Shown piece by piece: positions 9,741 to 18,720 of a DNA stretch of 64,000 nucleotides. The stretch covers positions 1 through 64,000 of the forward strand of contig UBTA01000057.1 of the NCBI GenBank assembly GCA_900468065.1, given 5' to 3'. Source of the stretch: Hyphomicrobiales bacterium. Its GTDB lineage: Bacteria > Pseudomonadota > Alphaproteobacteria > Rhizobiales > Rhizobiaceae. Position 1 is the stretch's first letter; each line of letters starts with the position of its first letter. A program made the position numbers and the translations under genes. A model generated the notes under the pieces. It saw nothing but the letters and a program-made list of their open reading frames with translations. It searched no databases and had not been told where the DNA came from.

Positions 9741-12377
9741 ATGACGGAAATCCGGCGGGATAGCTCGACGGCGACGGCAGGTTTTATGCGAAGCCTTGCA
9801 GTCAAGCGGACGCTTGCGCGGCTCGTTCTCGTCATCGAGCAGGCAGCACCCCGCGCCGCGCCGCTGATGGCTGTCGTGCTGCTGTTTTTCTCCGTCACCT
9901 GGTTCGGTTTTTTCCGCGCAGCCCCTGGCTGGTTGCATGCGACGGCGCTTTTTGCCTTCGCAGCCGCCTTCATCATCTTCCTCATCCCGCTGCTGCGCAT
10001 CCGCATTCCCGGCAATACCGAAGCCGACCGGATGCTGGAAGAACGCAACGATCTGCCGCATCAGGCAATCCGCGTTCAGGACGACCAGCCCGCGACAAGC
10101 GGCGCTTTCGGTCGGGCCCTGTGGCAGGAACATCAGACGCGCATGGCGCGGATGATCGGCGTGCTGGAAGCAGGTTTGCCGAAACCGGACATTGCCCGCA
10201 CCGACAGCTACGGCCTGCGCGCCGTTCCGGTCCTGCTGGCCTGCGTCGCCTTTGCCTATTCCTATTCCAACAAGGCTGGACTGATTTCCGATGCCTTCCA
10301 CCCGCCGCAGCAGATCGCCGCCACTCCGGATGTCCGCATCGACGCCTGGGTGACGCCGCCGGCCTATACCGGCCGGGCACCGGTTTTCCTCACCGGCCAG
10401 CGGGGCACGGTACAGGCAACCGAGAGTACCGAGCCGCTGCGCATCCCGCAGTTCAGCGAACTGACCGTGCGCATTACCAGCGGCGGCCAGGACGCGCCGG
10501 TTACCTATCTGGAAAACGGCGCGGCCCAGCCGCTGGTTATCGCGGCGCAGACCCCAAAGCCTGGCAAGGATGGAAAGGCCATCGCCGAAGCAGCGCCCGC
10601 TGATCCGGCGAAGCCCGGCAGCAATACCCATGTGATGAAGATCACCAAGGACGGTTCACTCTCCGTCGGTGGCGAACAATGGGTCTTTACGGTCATCCCT
10701 GACAGTGTGCCGGATATCGCATTTGACGGAATTCCGCGCACCACGGTCAATGCTGCGCTGGAAATCGGTTTTGCAGCCAAGGACGACTACGGCATTCAGG
10801 ATGCCTGGGCCGAGATCGTTCCTCTGGACAAGCAGGCAGCCGACGCGCGGCCGCTGTACCCACTGCCGGAATATCGTCTCGACCTGCCCAAGCGCAATGC
10901 GCGCGAGGCAAAGGGCCTGACCAGCCGCAATCTCAGCGAACACCCGCTGTCGGGAAAACGTGTCCGTGTCACGCTGGTTGCCAGGGATGCCGCCGGTCAG
11001 GAAGGCCGCAGCGTGCCGCAGGACATGATCCTGCCTGCCCGGCCATTCTTCGAGCCGCTCGCAGGCGCTGTCGCCGAAGAGCGCCAGGTGTTTGCACTCA
11101 ACGCCAACGACCTGCCGCGCGCCATCGATCTCAACGACGCCCTGTCGGTCCGCCCGGACGAAACCATCCCAAACCTCACACATTTCCTGCTGCTGCAATC
11201 CGCCCGTACCCGTATGGCGCTGGCGCGCAATGACGACATGCTGCGTGATGCGGCGGGCTATCTCTGGGATATCGCGCTCGGCATCGAAGGTGGCGACATG
11301 GCGCTGGCCGACAAGCGGCTGCGCGACGCCCAGCAGAAGCTGTCCGAGGCGCTGGAAAAGGGCGCATCGGACGAGGAAATCACCAAGCTGATGCAGGAAC
11401 TGCGCGATGCCATGAAGGACTACATGGAGGCGCTGGCCAAGCAGGCGGCAAAGAATCCGCAGGTGGCGGCCAATCCGAACCAGAACAACGTGCTGCGTCA
11501 GCAGGATCTGGAAAAGATGATGAACCAGATCGAGAACCTCGCCAAATCCGGCGCCAAGGATCAGGCACGCCAGATGCTGTCGGAAATGCAGCGCATGATG
11601 AACAACCTCCAGGCCGGCCGGCCGCAGCAACAGCAGCAGGGCCAGGAGAACAGCGAGATGCGCAAGCAGATGGACAAGCTCGGCCAGCTGATGCAGGAGC
11701 AGCAGCGCCTGATGGACGAGACGTTCAAATACGATCAAGCCCTGCGCGACCGCATGCAGCGCGGCGATCCGCTGGAGGGCGAGGACCAGGAACTGTTCGG
11801 GCAGGACATGCCGCCGCAGCCCGGCCAGCAGCAGCAGGACGGCGATGCCCAGCAGCCCGGTCCGCTCGATAACATGACGGCGGAGGAGCTGAAGCAGGCG
11901 CTGAAAGACATGCAGGCGCAGCAGGATCAGCTCGGCAAGCAGCTCGGCGAGTTGCAGAAGGGCCTTGAAGGCATGGGCATCAAGCCCGGCAAGCGTTTTG
12001 GTGAGGCCGGCCGCGAGATGAAGGGCGCCTCTGGCGCACTTGGCAAGGGCCAGGGCGAACAGGCCGTCGGCAACCAGGGCCGCGCGCTGCAGGCCCTGCG
12101 TGACGGCGCGCAGGACATGATGCAGCAGATGCAAAGCCAGGGTCAGGGGCCAGGGCAAGGTCAGGGCGTACCGCAGTATGGCCAGAACGGCCGCGACCCG
12201 CTCGGCCGCCGCCAGCAGAATGCCGGTCCGGACTTCGGCGGTCAGGTCAAGGTGCCGGATGAAATCGACACCCAACGCGCGCGCGAGATCCTCGACGAAA
12301 TCCGCCGCCGCCTCGGCACGAATTCATCGCCGGAGACGGAGCGGCAGTATCTGGAACGGTTGCTGGATATAAGGTGA
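9741..12377 (+). CDS. TIGR02302-family large membrane protein with Gln-rich coiled-coil
   Basis: An 878-residue protein of the alphaproteobacterial TIGR02302 family (function unknown). Two hydrophobic segments near residues 35-90 (AAPLMAVVLLFFSVTWFGFF; ALFAFAAAFIIFLIPLLRI) and another near 155-170 place it in the inner membrane. A beta-rich extracytoplasmic part runs to about residue 430 (DAWVTPPAYTGRAPVFLTG). From about 540 to 840 it becomes a long, low-complexity, Gln/Met/Gly-rich helical region (for example PGQQQQDGDAQQPG). The gene follows lysA as it does in related genomes. The low-complexity region makes the opposite strand appear open for over 500 codons, which is an artefact. Confidence 0.9.
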   Translation: MTEIRRDSSTATAGFMRSLAVKRTLARLVLVIEQAAPRAAPLMAVVLLFFSVTWFGFFRAAPGWLHATALFAFAAAFIIFLIPLLRIRIPGNTEADRMLEERNDLPHQAIRVQDDQPATSGAFGRALWQEHQTRMARMIGVLEAGLPKPDIARTDSYGLRAVPVLLACVAFAYSYSNKAGLISDAFHPPQQIAATPDVRIDAWVTPPAYTGRAPVFLTGQRGTVQATESTEPLRIPQFSELTVRITSGGQDAPVTYLENGAAQPLVIAAQTPKPGKDGKAIAEAAPADPAKPGSNTHVMKITKDGSLSVGGEQWVFTVIPDSVPDIAFDGIPRTTVNAALEIGFAAKDDYGIQDAWAEIVPLDKQAADARPLYPLPEYRLDLPKRNAREAKGLTSRNLSEHPLSGKRVRVTLVARDAAGQEGRSVPQDMILPARPFFEPLAGAVAEERQVFALNANDLPRAIDLNDALSVRPDETIPNLTHFLLLQSARTRMALARNDDMLRDAAGYLWDIALGIEGGDMALADKRLRDAQQKLSEALEKGASDEEITKLMQELRDAMKDYMEALAKQAAKNPQVAANPNQNNVLRQQDLEKMMNQIENLAKSGAKDQARQMLSEMQRMMNNLQAGRPQQQQQGQENSEMRKQMDKLGQLMQEQQRLMDETFKYDQALRDRMQRGDPLEGEDQELFGQDMPPQPGQQQQDGDAQQPGPLDNMTAEELKQALKDMQAQQDQLGKQLGELQKGLEGMGIKPGKRFGEAGREMKGASGALGKGQGEQAVGNQGRALQALRDGAQDMMQQMQSQGQGPGQGQGVPQYGQNGRDPLGRRQQNAGPDFGGQVKVPDEIDTQRAREILDEIRRRLGTNSSPETERQYLERLLDIR

Positions 12378-12432
12378 GGCGAGAAATCGGCGGCGGCGTC
12401 AATCAAACATAGGGCTTACCGGTTGAGAGTTT

Positions 12433-12544
12433 GCCCCTCACCCTAGCCCTCTCCCCGCTTGCGGTGAGAGGGGATAGCAGAGGTTGCCGCATATCCCTTC
12501 TCCCCGTTCACGGGGAGAAGGTGGCCGACAGGCCGGATGAGAGG
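12433..12544. repeat. RIME-like intergenic palindromic element, copy A1
   Basis: This intergenic unit has two hairpins: an imperfect one around CCCTCTCCCC/GAGAGGGG, and a perfect 10-bp stem CTTCTCCCCG-ttca-CGGGGAGAAG (12497-12520). It is flanked by CCCTCACCCTAG and GGCCGGATGAG. The same unit occurs in the opposite orientation at 19799-19913. It resembles rhizobial intergenic mosaic elements. It may act as a transcript 3' end for the convergent genes on either side, which is inference. Confidence 0.75.
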
Positions 12545-12571
12545 CCTATCCCAAAAAACGCTCTTCGCCGC

Positions 12572-12931
12572 TCAAGCCGCCAGTGCCACCGCGACAGCCT
12601 TGCGGATATCCGGCAGCGTAAACGGCTTGGAGACGACGTCGATGACCTTGCCGGTCAGGTTGTCGGCCCGTTCGCGCTGTTCGGCATAGCCGGTCATCAA
12701 CAGGATTTTCAGCGCCGGAAAGGCTGCCGATGCCTGATGGGCAAGCTCGATGCCGTCCATCACCGGCATGCGGATATCGGAAAGCAGCAGATCGAAGCTT
12801 TCGCCCTGAAGGCAAGCGAGGCCCTCGGCACCATCAGCCGCCTCGACGGTCTCATGGCCGTCCAGCTGCAAAGCGCGGGCAACGAAACGGCGCAGGCCGT
12901 CCTCATCTTCGGTAATCAGGATTTTCGCCAT
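12572..12931 (-). CDS. Single-domain response regulator, CpdR-like
   Basis: A 119-residue stand-alone receiver domain with no output domain. The acidic pair is in ITEDEDGLRR, the phospho-acceptor Asp in LLLSDIRMPVMDGIEL (near residue 52), the Thr switch in LLMTGYAEQ and the Lys in VSKPFTLPDI. The architecture matches CpdR-type regulators, which in alphaproteobacteria tie ClpXP localisation and proteolysis to CckA-ChpT phosphorelay. Whether this is the true CpdR or a second paralogue cannot be decided here. The second of two adjacent ATGs (12931) was chosen because a GGAGG lies 5 nt before it. It lies 140 bp downstream of hpt on the same strand. Confidence 0.85.
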   Translation of the reverse strand: MAKILITEDEDGLRRFVARALQLDGHETVEAADGAEGLACLQGESFDLLLSDIRMPVMDGIELAHQASAAFPALKILLMTGYAEQRERADNLTGKVIDVVSKPFTLPDIRKAVAVALAA

Positions 12932-13071
12932 CATGGCCTCCGTTTCGGCAACAGCTCTGCGGGGACGTTTGTCCCCGACCCGCAGCACAGGCTGCAGGCC
13001 AACACCACCAGAGTTTTGTTTGTTTTCCGTAAACGCGGATGCCAGATCAAAGGCTTTCCACAGCCGAATGC

Positions 13072-13617
13072 TTATTCGGCGTCACCGGTGACGATGCCGA
13101 CGAAGGGCAGTTCGCGGAAGGCATAGGCCACGTCCATGCCGTAACCGACGACGAAATAGTCGGGGCATTCAAAGCCGACATAATCCGCTTCGAGATCGGT
13201 CTGGCGCTTGACCTTCTTGTCGAGAAGAACGGCGATCGTCACCGACTTCGCGCCGCGTTCCAGCATCAGTTCCTTGGCAAAGCGCAGGGTCCGGCCCGAT
13301 TCCAGGATGTCATCGATCAGGAGAACATCGCGTCCATGCACATCGCTGTCGATGTCCTTGATGATCTTGACGCCCTGCGACACAGTGCCTGTGCCGTAGC
13401 TGGACAGGGTGATAAACTCGACTTCCGGCGCAAGACCGACCGTGTGCATCGCGCGGATCAGGTCGGCGGCGAAGATGAAGGAGCCTTTGAGCACGGCAAT
13501 GACCAAGAGGTCGTTGATCGGCCCCTTGACGATTTGCTCGGCCATTTCAACGTTTCGCGCCGCGATCACCTCGGCGGTATAGAGCGGATCAATATTTTTT
13601 CCACGAACGACGGGCAT
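13072..13617 (-). CDS. hpt: Hypoxanthine phosphoribosyltransferase
   Basis: A 181-residue purine-salvage enzyme that joins hypoxanthine (or guanine) and PRPP to give IMP/GMP. The PRPP-binding signature is VLLIDDILESGRTL (near residues 98-111). The pyrophosphate loop is VLKGSFIFAADLI, the flexible loop is SSYGTGT, and the purine-specificity region is DKKVKRQTDLEADYVGFECPD split by the usual Lys. All are intact and the length is normal. Confidence 0.96.
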   Translation of the reverse strand: MPVVRGKNIDPLYTAEVIAARNVEMAEQIVKGPINDLLVIAVLKGSFIFAADLIRAMHTVGLAPEVEFITLSSYGTGTVSQGVKIIKDIDSDVHGRDVLLIDDILESGRTLRFAKELMLERGAKSVTIAVLLDKKVKRQTDLEADYVGFECPDYFVVGYGMDVAYAFRELPFVGIVTGDAE

Positions 13618-13685
13618 GAGGATAGTCTCCAGAACGATAGTGGAGACTGCGTTTTATGCCTCCGGAAGCAAGCCGCTTAGCACAG

Positions 13686-14354
13686 TCAGGGCGCCGAATC
13701 ACCCGGCTGACCAAAGGAAACCGCGACGCCGGGCAGTTTTCCACCTGTGTGTAGGAGACGGGTCGAGAACGGACGGCTTTCGCCCGGAGCAAGAGCGGGC
13801 TGCCCTGCGTCGATCCGGGTGGCCGTCCGCCGATGGCCGTTGGCAATCACATCGACCAGGATCGTGGGAACGACCTTGGGTGCATCGGAGTGATTTTTCA
13901 CCGCGCCATAGACCGACAGGATCTTCATGCCATTGGCATCGTTGAGCGACGTGGTGACATCGCTGATCGACAATGCCGGTACCGAGGCAACGGCCGGCTG
14001 ATATTGGGAAAAGCCCGCAAACAGCAGAAAGACCGGAGCGCACAGGCACGTGACGAGGACGGCAAACGCCTTGGGGGACGCCGTCTGGAGCAGGCGCTCG
14101 AAATGGTTCACCGCCCATCCGAACGCTGATGCAACCCGGTGCGGGCGCGGCACCGGCCGGGCCGCCGAACGAGCACGATTATCGTTGAAAACCGGATAGA
14201 CGTTGCGCCGCCCATGCGACGCGACGGTCTCGAATTCAGCATCGACGATATCGGTGCGATGCGGCACGCCCTTTGCGGAAGCGGCACGCCCCCGCCGCTC
14301 CGGTGGCAGGAAATCCATGCGGGTTGCAGTACCGTTGGAACGGAAAGCGTTCAT
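13686..14354 (-). CDS. DUF3426-like membrane-anchored protein upstream of ftsEX
   Basis: A 222-residue protein of unknown function. An Arg-rich cytoplasmic N-terminal part (1-94) is followed by one transmembrane helix (about 96-115, AFAVLVTCLCAPVFLLFAGF). The extracytoplasmic C-terminal domain (130-215; SVYGAVKNHSDAPKVVPTIL, PALAPGESRPF) looks like DUF3426/FxLYD beta-sandwich modules. Proteins at this locus in related bacteria often carry an N-terminal MJ0042-type zinc ribbon; no CxxC pair is visible here. Start ATG 14354 has a GAAGGAGAG ribosome site; a longer reading to 14432 has none. It is divergent from ftsE. Confidence 0.75.
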   Translation of the reverse strand: MNAFRSNGTATRMDFLPPERRGRAASAKGVPHRTDIVDAEFETVASHGRRNVYPVFNDNRARSAARPVPRPHRVASAFGWAVNHFERLLQTASPKAFAVLVTCLCAPVFLLFAGFSQYQPAVASVPALSISDVTTSLNDANGMKILSVYGAVKNHSDAPKVVPTILVDVIANGHRRTATRIDAGQPALAPGESRPFSTRLLHTGGKLPGVAVSFGQPGDSAP

Positions 14355-14633
14355 CGTCTCTCCTTCGCAGCCACCTCGGCCGCGCCAGAATACCTTAAGG
14401 CATCGGCAGGCCAGATTCGGGCATTGAAACAAACCTTTCCCAGACGTAAACCTAAATGGTTAATGCTTCGAAAACGGCGTCGCCTAGCCGGCCTGTTTTC
14501 ACGCAAAATTAACCACTGTTTAACCATGTTGGCGCTGTAACAGGCAATGCTGCGCTATATGCTGCAACAAGGGCCATCAGCCCGCCGCGAAGACGTGGCA
14601 TGCTGGATCGAAGAGAAGCTGGACACTGACCCG

Positions 14634-15293
14634 TTGATTCATTTTGAAAATGTCGGATTGCGCTATGGAATGGGCCCGGAAATCCTCCGCGACCTGACTT
14701 TCGACATTCCCAAAAAATCCTTCCAGTTCCTCACCGGCCCTTCGGGTGCCGGCAAGACCACGCTGCTGCGGATGCTATTTCTATCGCTACAGCCGACACG
14801 CGGGCTCATTCGCATGTTCGACCGCAACATCTCGACCATTCCGCGCGATGAATTGCCGATGCTGCGCCGCCGCGTCGGCATCGTCTTCCAGGATTTCCGG
14901 CTGCTCGATCACCTGACCACCTACGAGAATGTCGCCCTGCCCCTGCGCGTGCGCGGCAAGGACGAATCGTCCTACCGCTCCGACGTTCTCGAACTGCTCG
15001 GCTGGGTCGGGCTCGGCGAGCGTATCAATGTTTTGCCACCGGTGCTTTCAGGTGGCGAAAAGCAGCGCGCGGCCATCGCGCGTGCTTTGATCGACCGGCC
15101 GGAGATCCTGCTGGCCGATGAGCCGACGGGCAATGTCGATCCGCCGATGGCGCGCCGCCTGCTCAATCTGTTCCTCGAACTCAACCGGCTCGGCACCGCC
15201 GTGGTCATCGCGACCCACGATCTCTCGCTGATGGATCAGGTGGAAGCACGCAGGATGATCCTTTCCCAGGGACGGCTCGACATCTATGAGTGA
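14634..15293 (+). CDS. ftsE: Cell division ATP-binding protein FtsE
   Basis: ABC-type ATPase that works with FtsX at the divisome to activate peptidoglycan hydrolases. Walker A is GPSGAGKT (residues 35-42), Q-loop VFQDFRL, signature LSGGEKQR, Walker B ILLADEPTGN and switch His in IATHDLS. The TTG at 14634 gives 219 residues beginning with the conserved IHFENVGLRYG, which is the length I expect for rhizobial FtsE. An in-frame ATG at 14547 would add 29 residues of no family resemblance. Neither candidate has an ideal ribosome site, so the start is not settled. The end overlaps ftsX by 8 bp. Confidence 0.93.
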   Translation: MIHFENVGLRYGMGPEILRDLTFDIPKKSFQFLTGPSGAGKTTLLRMLFLSLQPTRGLIRMFDRNISTIPRDELPMLRRRVGIVFQDFRLLDHLTTYENVALPLRVRGKDESSYRSDVLELLGWVGLGERINVLPPVLSGGEKQRAAIARALIDRPEILLADEPTGNVDPPMARRLLNLFLELNRLGTAVVIATHDLSLMDQVEARRMILSQGRLDIYE

Positions 15294-16296
15294 AGCGCCC
15301 GCCAGCAATCGCGCCGAACCGGCCGCGCCGCAGGAGCGCAAAGCTTCACTGCGTGTCCGCCCGACCGCCCCGATCGTGCCGCCAGGAAATGTCTCCGGCA
15401 ACGCGCTGGTGCTGGTCATCGCCATCATGGCCTTCCTCGCCTGCCTGACGCTGGGTGCCGTCAGCATGGTTCGCTCGACGGCGCAAAGCTGGGAAAGCCA
15501 GATTTCCCGCGAGATCACCATCCAGATCAAGCCGGACGAAAACCTAGACATGGAAAAGGCGCTGGCCGACGCTCGCGATCTCGCTTTGACCTTCGAGGGA
15601 ACCACCAATGGCACCATCGTCGACAAGGCCGCGACCGCCCGGTTGCTGGAGCCGTGGCTGGGGGCCGGGCTTGACCTCGACGACCTGCCGGTGCCGCGCC
15701 TTGTGATCATCACCATCGATGAGCAGAACCCGCCAGACTTCACCGCCATGCGGGCGATGCTGACGGAAACCATTCCGCAGGCCTATCTCGACGATCACCG
15801 CACTTGGGTCGACCGGCTGGTGGCGATGGCGCATACGACGGCGCTGATCGGCACCGGCGTGCTGGTGCTGGTGTTTTCCGCCATGGTGCTGACCGTGGTC
15901 TTTGCCACGCGCGGCACGCTTTCCGGCAACCGCCACATCGTCGAGGTGCTGCATTTCGTCGGGGCCGAAGCCGGCTTCGTCGCTTCGGAATTCCAGAAAC
16001 ATTTTTTGAAGATCAGCCTGAAAGGCGCCGGCGCCGGTGGCCTTCTGGCTGCGGCCTGCTTTGCAGTCGCAAGCTTCTGGCAATCGCGTTCGCTGGCCAC
16101 CCCCCAGAGCGACCAGACGAATGCCATGTTCGGCAGCTTCTCCATCGGCTATTCCGGCTACCTCGGCATTGCCGCCATCATGATCGTCATCGCGCTGCTG
16201 ACAACGCTGACGGCCCGCTTCACAGTGATGCGGACGATCTACGAGATCGATCTGATCCGGTCCGATCCGGCACGCATCGACGGCAACCAGACCTGA
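15286..16296 (+). CDS. ftsX: Cell division membrane protein FtsX
   Basis: The 336-residue membrane partner of FtsE. A cytoplasmic Pro/Ala-rich N-terminal tail leads to a first membrane helix near residues 40-62 (ALVLVIAIMAFLACLTLGAV). A periplasmic loop of about 120 residues (ITIQIKPDENLDMEKALADA) follows, then three further helices (ALIGTGVLVLVFSAMVLTVV, GAGGLLAAACFAV and IAAIMIVIALLTTLTARF). This is the FtsX/MacB-like permease layout. It overlaps ftsE by 8 bp, so the two are translationally coupled. Confidence 0.93.
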   Translation: MSEAPASNRAEPAAPQERKASLRVRPTAPIVPPGNVSGNALVLVIAIMAFLACLTLGAVSMVRSTAQSWESQISREITIQIKPDENLDMEKALADARDLALTFEGTTNGTIVDKAATARLLEPWLGAGLDLDDLPVPRLVIITIDEQNPPDFTAMRAMLTETIPQAYLDDHRTWVDRLVAMAHTTALIGTGVLVLVFSAMVLTVVFATRGTLSGNRHIVEVLHFVGAEAGFVASEFQKHFLKISLKGAGAGGLLAAACFAVASFWQSRSLATPQSDQTNAMFGSFSIGYSGYLGIAAIMIVIALLTTLTARFTVMRTIYEIDLIRSDPARIDGNQT

Positions 16297-16396
16297 TTGT
16301 CATGATTGCGCTGTCCTGCATCCATCCGTTGCCGCAATCTGCCTCTATTGAAGAATCCGAATCAGTCCTGGTCCTAACGGAGCGGCCGGAACAGCA

Positions 16397-17092
16397 ATGA
16401 GCGACAGCGGCGAAACACGGCAGAGGGGAACGCTGGTGCGGCGGCATGTGAGCCTGCGCCGCCGGGTCGTGCGGCTGACATTTTACGTGCTTCTGCTGAT
16501 TGCCGGAATGGCCGCTGCGGGCTTCCTCTATTTCGCCGATTCCGTTGCCTCTCTTCAGCCGCCTGCCAATCCCAAGGCAGACGCCATCGTTGTCCTGACG
16601 GGTGGCTTCCAGCGGATCGACCAAGCCGTCGATCTGTTGAAAAACGGAGCCGGAAAACGGCTGCTGATCTCGGGCGTCCACCCCTCGACAACAGGCGGTC
16701 AGATCCGCCGCAACACCCAGAGCTCGGCCGACCTATTCAAATGCTGCGTCGATATCGGTCATGATGCGATCGACACGATCGGCAACGCCAACGAAACCGC
16801 CAACTGGATCCGCGACAATGGCTACCGCAGCATTCTGGTCGTCACCAACAATTACCATATGCCGCGCAGCCTGCTCGAATTGCGCCGGGCCAACCCGGAC
16901 ATCGAGTTCATCGCCTATCCGGTCGTCAATTCCGACCTGAAGAGCACCAACTGGCTGGCAAATCCGATGGTGCTGAAGACGATCCTTCTGGAATATGTCA
17001 AGCTGACGATCGCGTCGGCGCGCGATGCGCTCGGTGCCCATCCGGCAAGCGGATTGCGGACCGAAACGAAGGATGCCAGCCGCAGCCCATAG
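16397..17092 (+). CDS. YdcF family protein (DUF218)
   Basis: A 231-residue inner-membrane protein with one N-terminal helix (about 20-45, VRLTFYVLLLIAGMAAAGFL). A periplasmic DUF218 domain follows: ADAIVVLTGGFQRIDQAVDL, LLISGVHP, NTIGNA-type region IDTIGNANETANWI and VTNNYHMPRSLLEL. The family includes SanA/ElyC, linked to envelope integrity and lipid carriers, with no defined reaction. It is the third gene of the ftsE-ftsX-ydcF-plsC group, which suggests an envelope role. Confidence 0.88.
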   Translation: MSDSGETRQRGTLVRRHVSLRRRVVRLTFYVLLLIAGMAAAGFLYFADSVASLQPPANPKADAIVVLTGGFQRIDQAVDLLKNGAGKRLLISGVHPSTTGGQIRRNTQSSADLFKCCVDIGHDAIDTIGNANETANWIRDNGYRSILVVTNNYHMPRSLLELRRANPDIEFIAYPVVNSDLKSTNWLANPMVLKTILLEYVKLTIASARDALGAHPASGLRTETKDASRSP

Positions 17093-17185
17093 GCAGGACG
17101 CTTGATCTCGCAAACCCAGCTGTTTTCCTTGCCGGAATATTGGTGTAGGCAGCGGACTAACCTTTTTGCTGCGAAAGCCTGCCCG

Positions 17186-17980
17186 ATGATCATCCTGCGC
17201 TCAGTTCTGTTCAACATCGTGTTCTACATCAATCTGATTCTCCAGATGGTTGTGATGACACCGTTCTATTTCCTGGCGCCCCGCAAGACGGCTTGGTTCG
17301 TTCCGAAGAACTGGGCGCGCAGCAATCACTGGCTGTTCCGGGTCATGGTCGGCACGACCTTCGAGATCGAGGGGCTGGAGAACATCCCGCAAGGCGGATA
17401 CATCTTCGCGCCGAAGCACCAGTCGTTCTGGGACGTCTATGCGCTGCTGCCGTGGCTTTCCGACCCGTTCTTCATTTTCAAGCGCGAGCTATCCTGGATT
17501 CCGCTGTTCGGCTGGTACGTACAAAAGCAGCGCATGGTGGCAGTCGATCGCGGCGCCCGTGGCAAGGTGATGGCGGCGGTGATGGAGCGCGCCAAACAGG
17601 AGATGGCGACAGGCCGGCAATTGATCATCTATCCGGAGGGCACACGCCGGCCGGCCGGTGCCCCGCCCGACTACAAATACGGTATCGCCCGGCTCTATCG
17701 GGATCTGACCGTGCCGGTGGTGCCCGTCGTCATGCACCCGGGCCTGTTCTGGCCACGACGCAAGTTCCTGCGCTATCCCGGCCATTTCAAGGTGCAGATC
17801 CTGCCACCGATCGAGGCCGGGCTCGATCCGGACGTGTTCCTGAAGACGCTGGTCGACGTCATGGAAACGGCCAGCGATGCACTGCTGATAGAGACGGTGA
17901 AGAACAATCCGCATGTGCCGCTGCCGCCGACGGCCGTACAGCGGTTGAAAGAGCTCAAGGAGCTCGGGGCTCAGGCCTGA
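17186..17980 (+). CDS. plsC: 1-acyl-sn-glycerol-3-phosphate acyltransferase
   Basis: Membrane enzyme (264 residues) that acylates lysophosphatidic acid to phosphatidic acid in phospholipid synthesis. An N-terminal membrane helix (about 5-30) precedes the HX4D catalytic motif HQSFWD (His78-Asp83). ELSWIPLFGWY, the acceptor-binding IIYPEGTRRPAG and VPVVPVVMHPGLFW follow in the PlsC order. The ATG at 17186 was chosen over an in-frame upstream start at 17102 because the membrane anchor begins there. The 3' end overlaps the convergent ChaC gene by 10 bp. Confidence 0.94.
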   Translation: MIILRSVLFNIVFYINLILQMVVMTPFYFLAPRKTAWFVPKNWARSNHWLFRVMVGTTFEIEGLENIPQGGYIFAPKHQSFWDVYALLPWLSDPFFIFKRELSWIPLFGWYVQKQRMVAVDRGARGKVMAAVMERAKQEMATGRQLIIYPEGTRRPAGAPPDYKYGIARLYRDLTVPVVPVVMHPGLFWPRRKFLRYPGHFKVQILPPIEAGLDPDVFLKTLVDVMETASDALLIETVKNNPHVPLPPTAVQRLKELKELGAQA

Positions 17981-18516
17981 AGCTTGGTTTTCTCGACGAG
18001 AGCGGCCACGTCTTCCAGCCAATGATCGCGAATGCCCATCTCCTTCAGGTGGGCGAGCGTATTCATGACATATTCGGTATTCGGCCCTGATTTTCCATGG
18101 GATACGGCAACGGTGGCAGCGGCCTCCTCGGCGCTCAGGGCGCCGGCATACTGCACATGGGCGCGGTCGATCGTGTAGGTCAGCGCTGCGACGCGGCGGC
18201 CGTCGGCCAGCAGCACCGGCATGGTGCGCTCGAGATAGACATGGGTGACCAGCTCGCGCTCGCGTAGATAGCCGACAACGTCGTCCTTGTCCTTCAAGGC
18301 CACCTTGAATGCCATGCCGCGGCAGGAGCCGCCATGGTCGAGACCGAGCACGAGACCCGGACGTTCCGGCGTTCCCCGATGCACGAAGGAGCGGACGCAG
18401 AGCGAGCGCCGATAGCCGAAAGCCCGGGCCATCATCTTGTCCTCGAAGGCAAAGCCGGGGTTCCACATCAGCGAACCGTAGCCAAACACCCAAAAATCGT
18501 CCATATCCACTGCCAT
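17971..18516 (-). CDS. ChaC-type gamma-glutamylcyclotransferase
   Basis: A 181-residue cytosolic enzyme expected to release 5-oxoproline from glutathione (Cys-Gly product). The substrate loop FGYGSLMWNPGF (residues about 11-22) and the downstream GLDHGGSCRGMAFKV are present. The catalytic-Glu region YLRERELV and YLERTMPVLL match the GGCT-like/ChaC fold. Length fits bacterial ChaC. It is convergent with plsC, overlapping by 10 bp, with no room for a terminator between them. Confidence 0.9.
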   Translation of the reverse strand: MAVDMDDFWVFGYGSLMWNPGFAFEDKMMARAFGYRRSLCVRSFVHRGTPERPGLVLGLDHGGSCRGMAFKVALKDKDDVVGYLRERELVTHVYLERTMPVLLADGRRVAALTYTIDRAHVQYAGALSAEEAAATVAVSHGKSGPNTEYVMNTLAHLKEMGIRDHWLEDVAALVEKTKLQA

Positions 18517-18720
18517 TCACATCCATGCCATCCCGGCGCCACAAAACGGGGTCAGGAGCGGCGGACAGACCACTCTGGTGCTTTCCTAACGCATCTGCCC
18601 GGCAATCGGAATCGATTTCCTGCACGATATTGGAGCGCACGCGACCGTGGATGGCCAGATCGGCAGAGCAGAATTCTCGTGTCGCAGCGTCGCGGACGCA
18701 CGACAGACCCGGAGCAGACC

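Noticed and set aside
10656-12275. 539-codon Leu/His-rich frame opposite the TIGR02302 gene
   Set aside because: It arises from the Gln/Met-rich low-complexity coding on the + strand. Its composition is an artefact and no ribosome site is seen.
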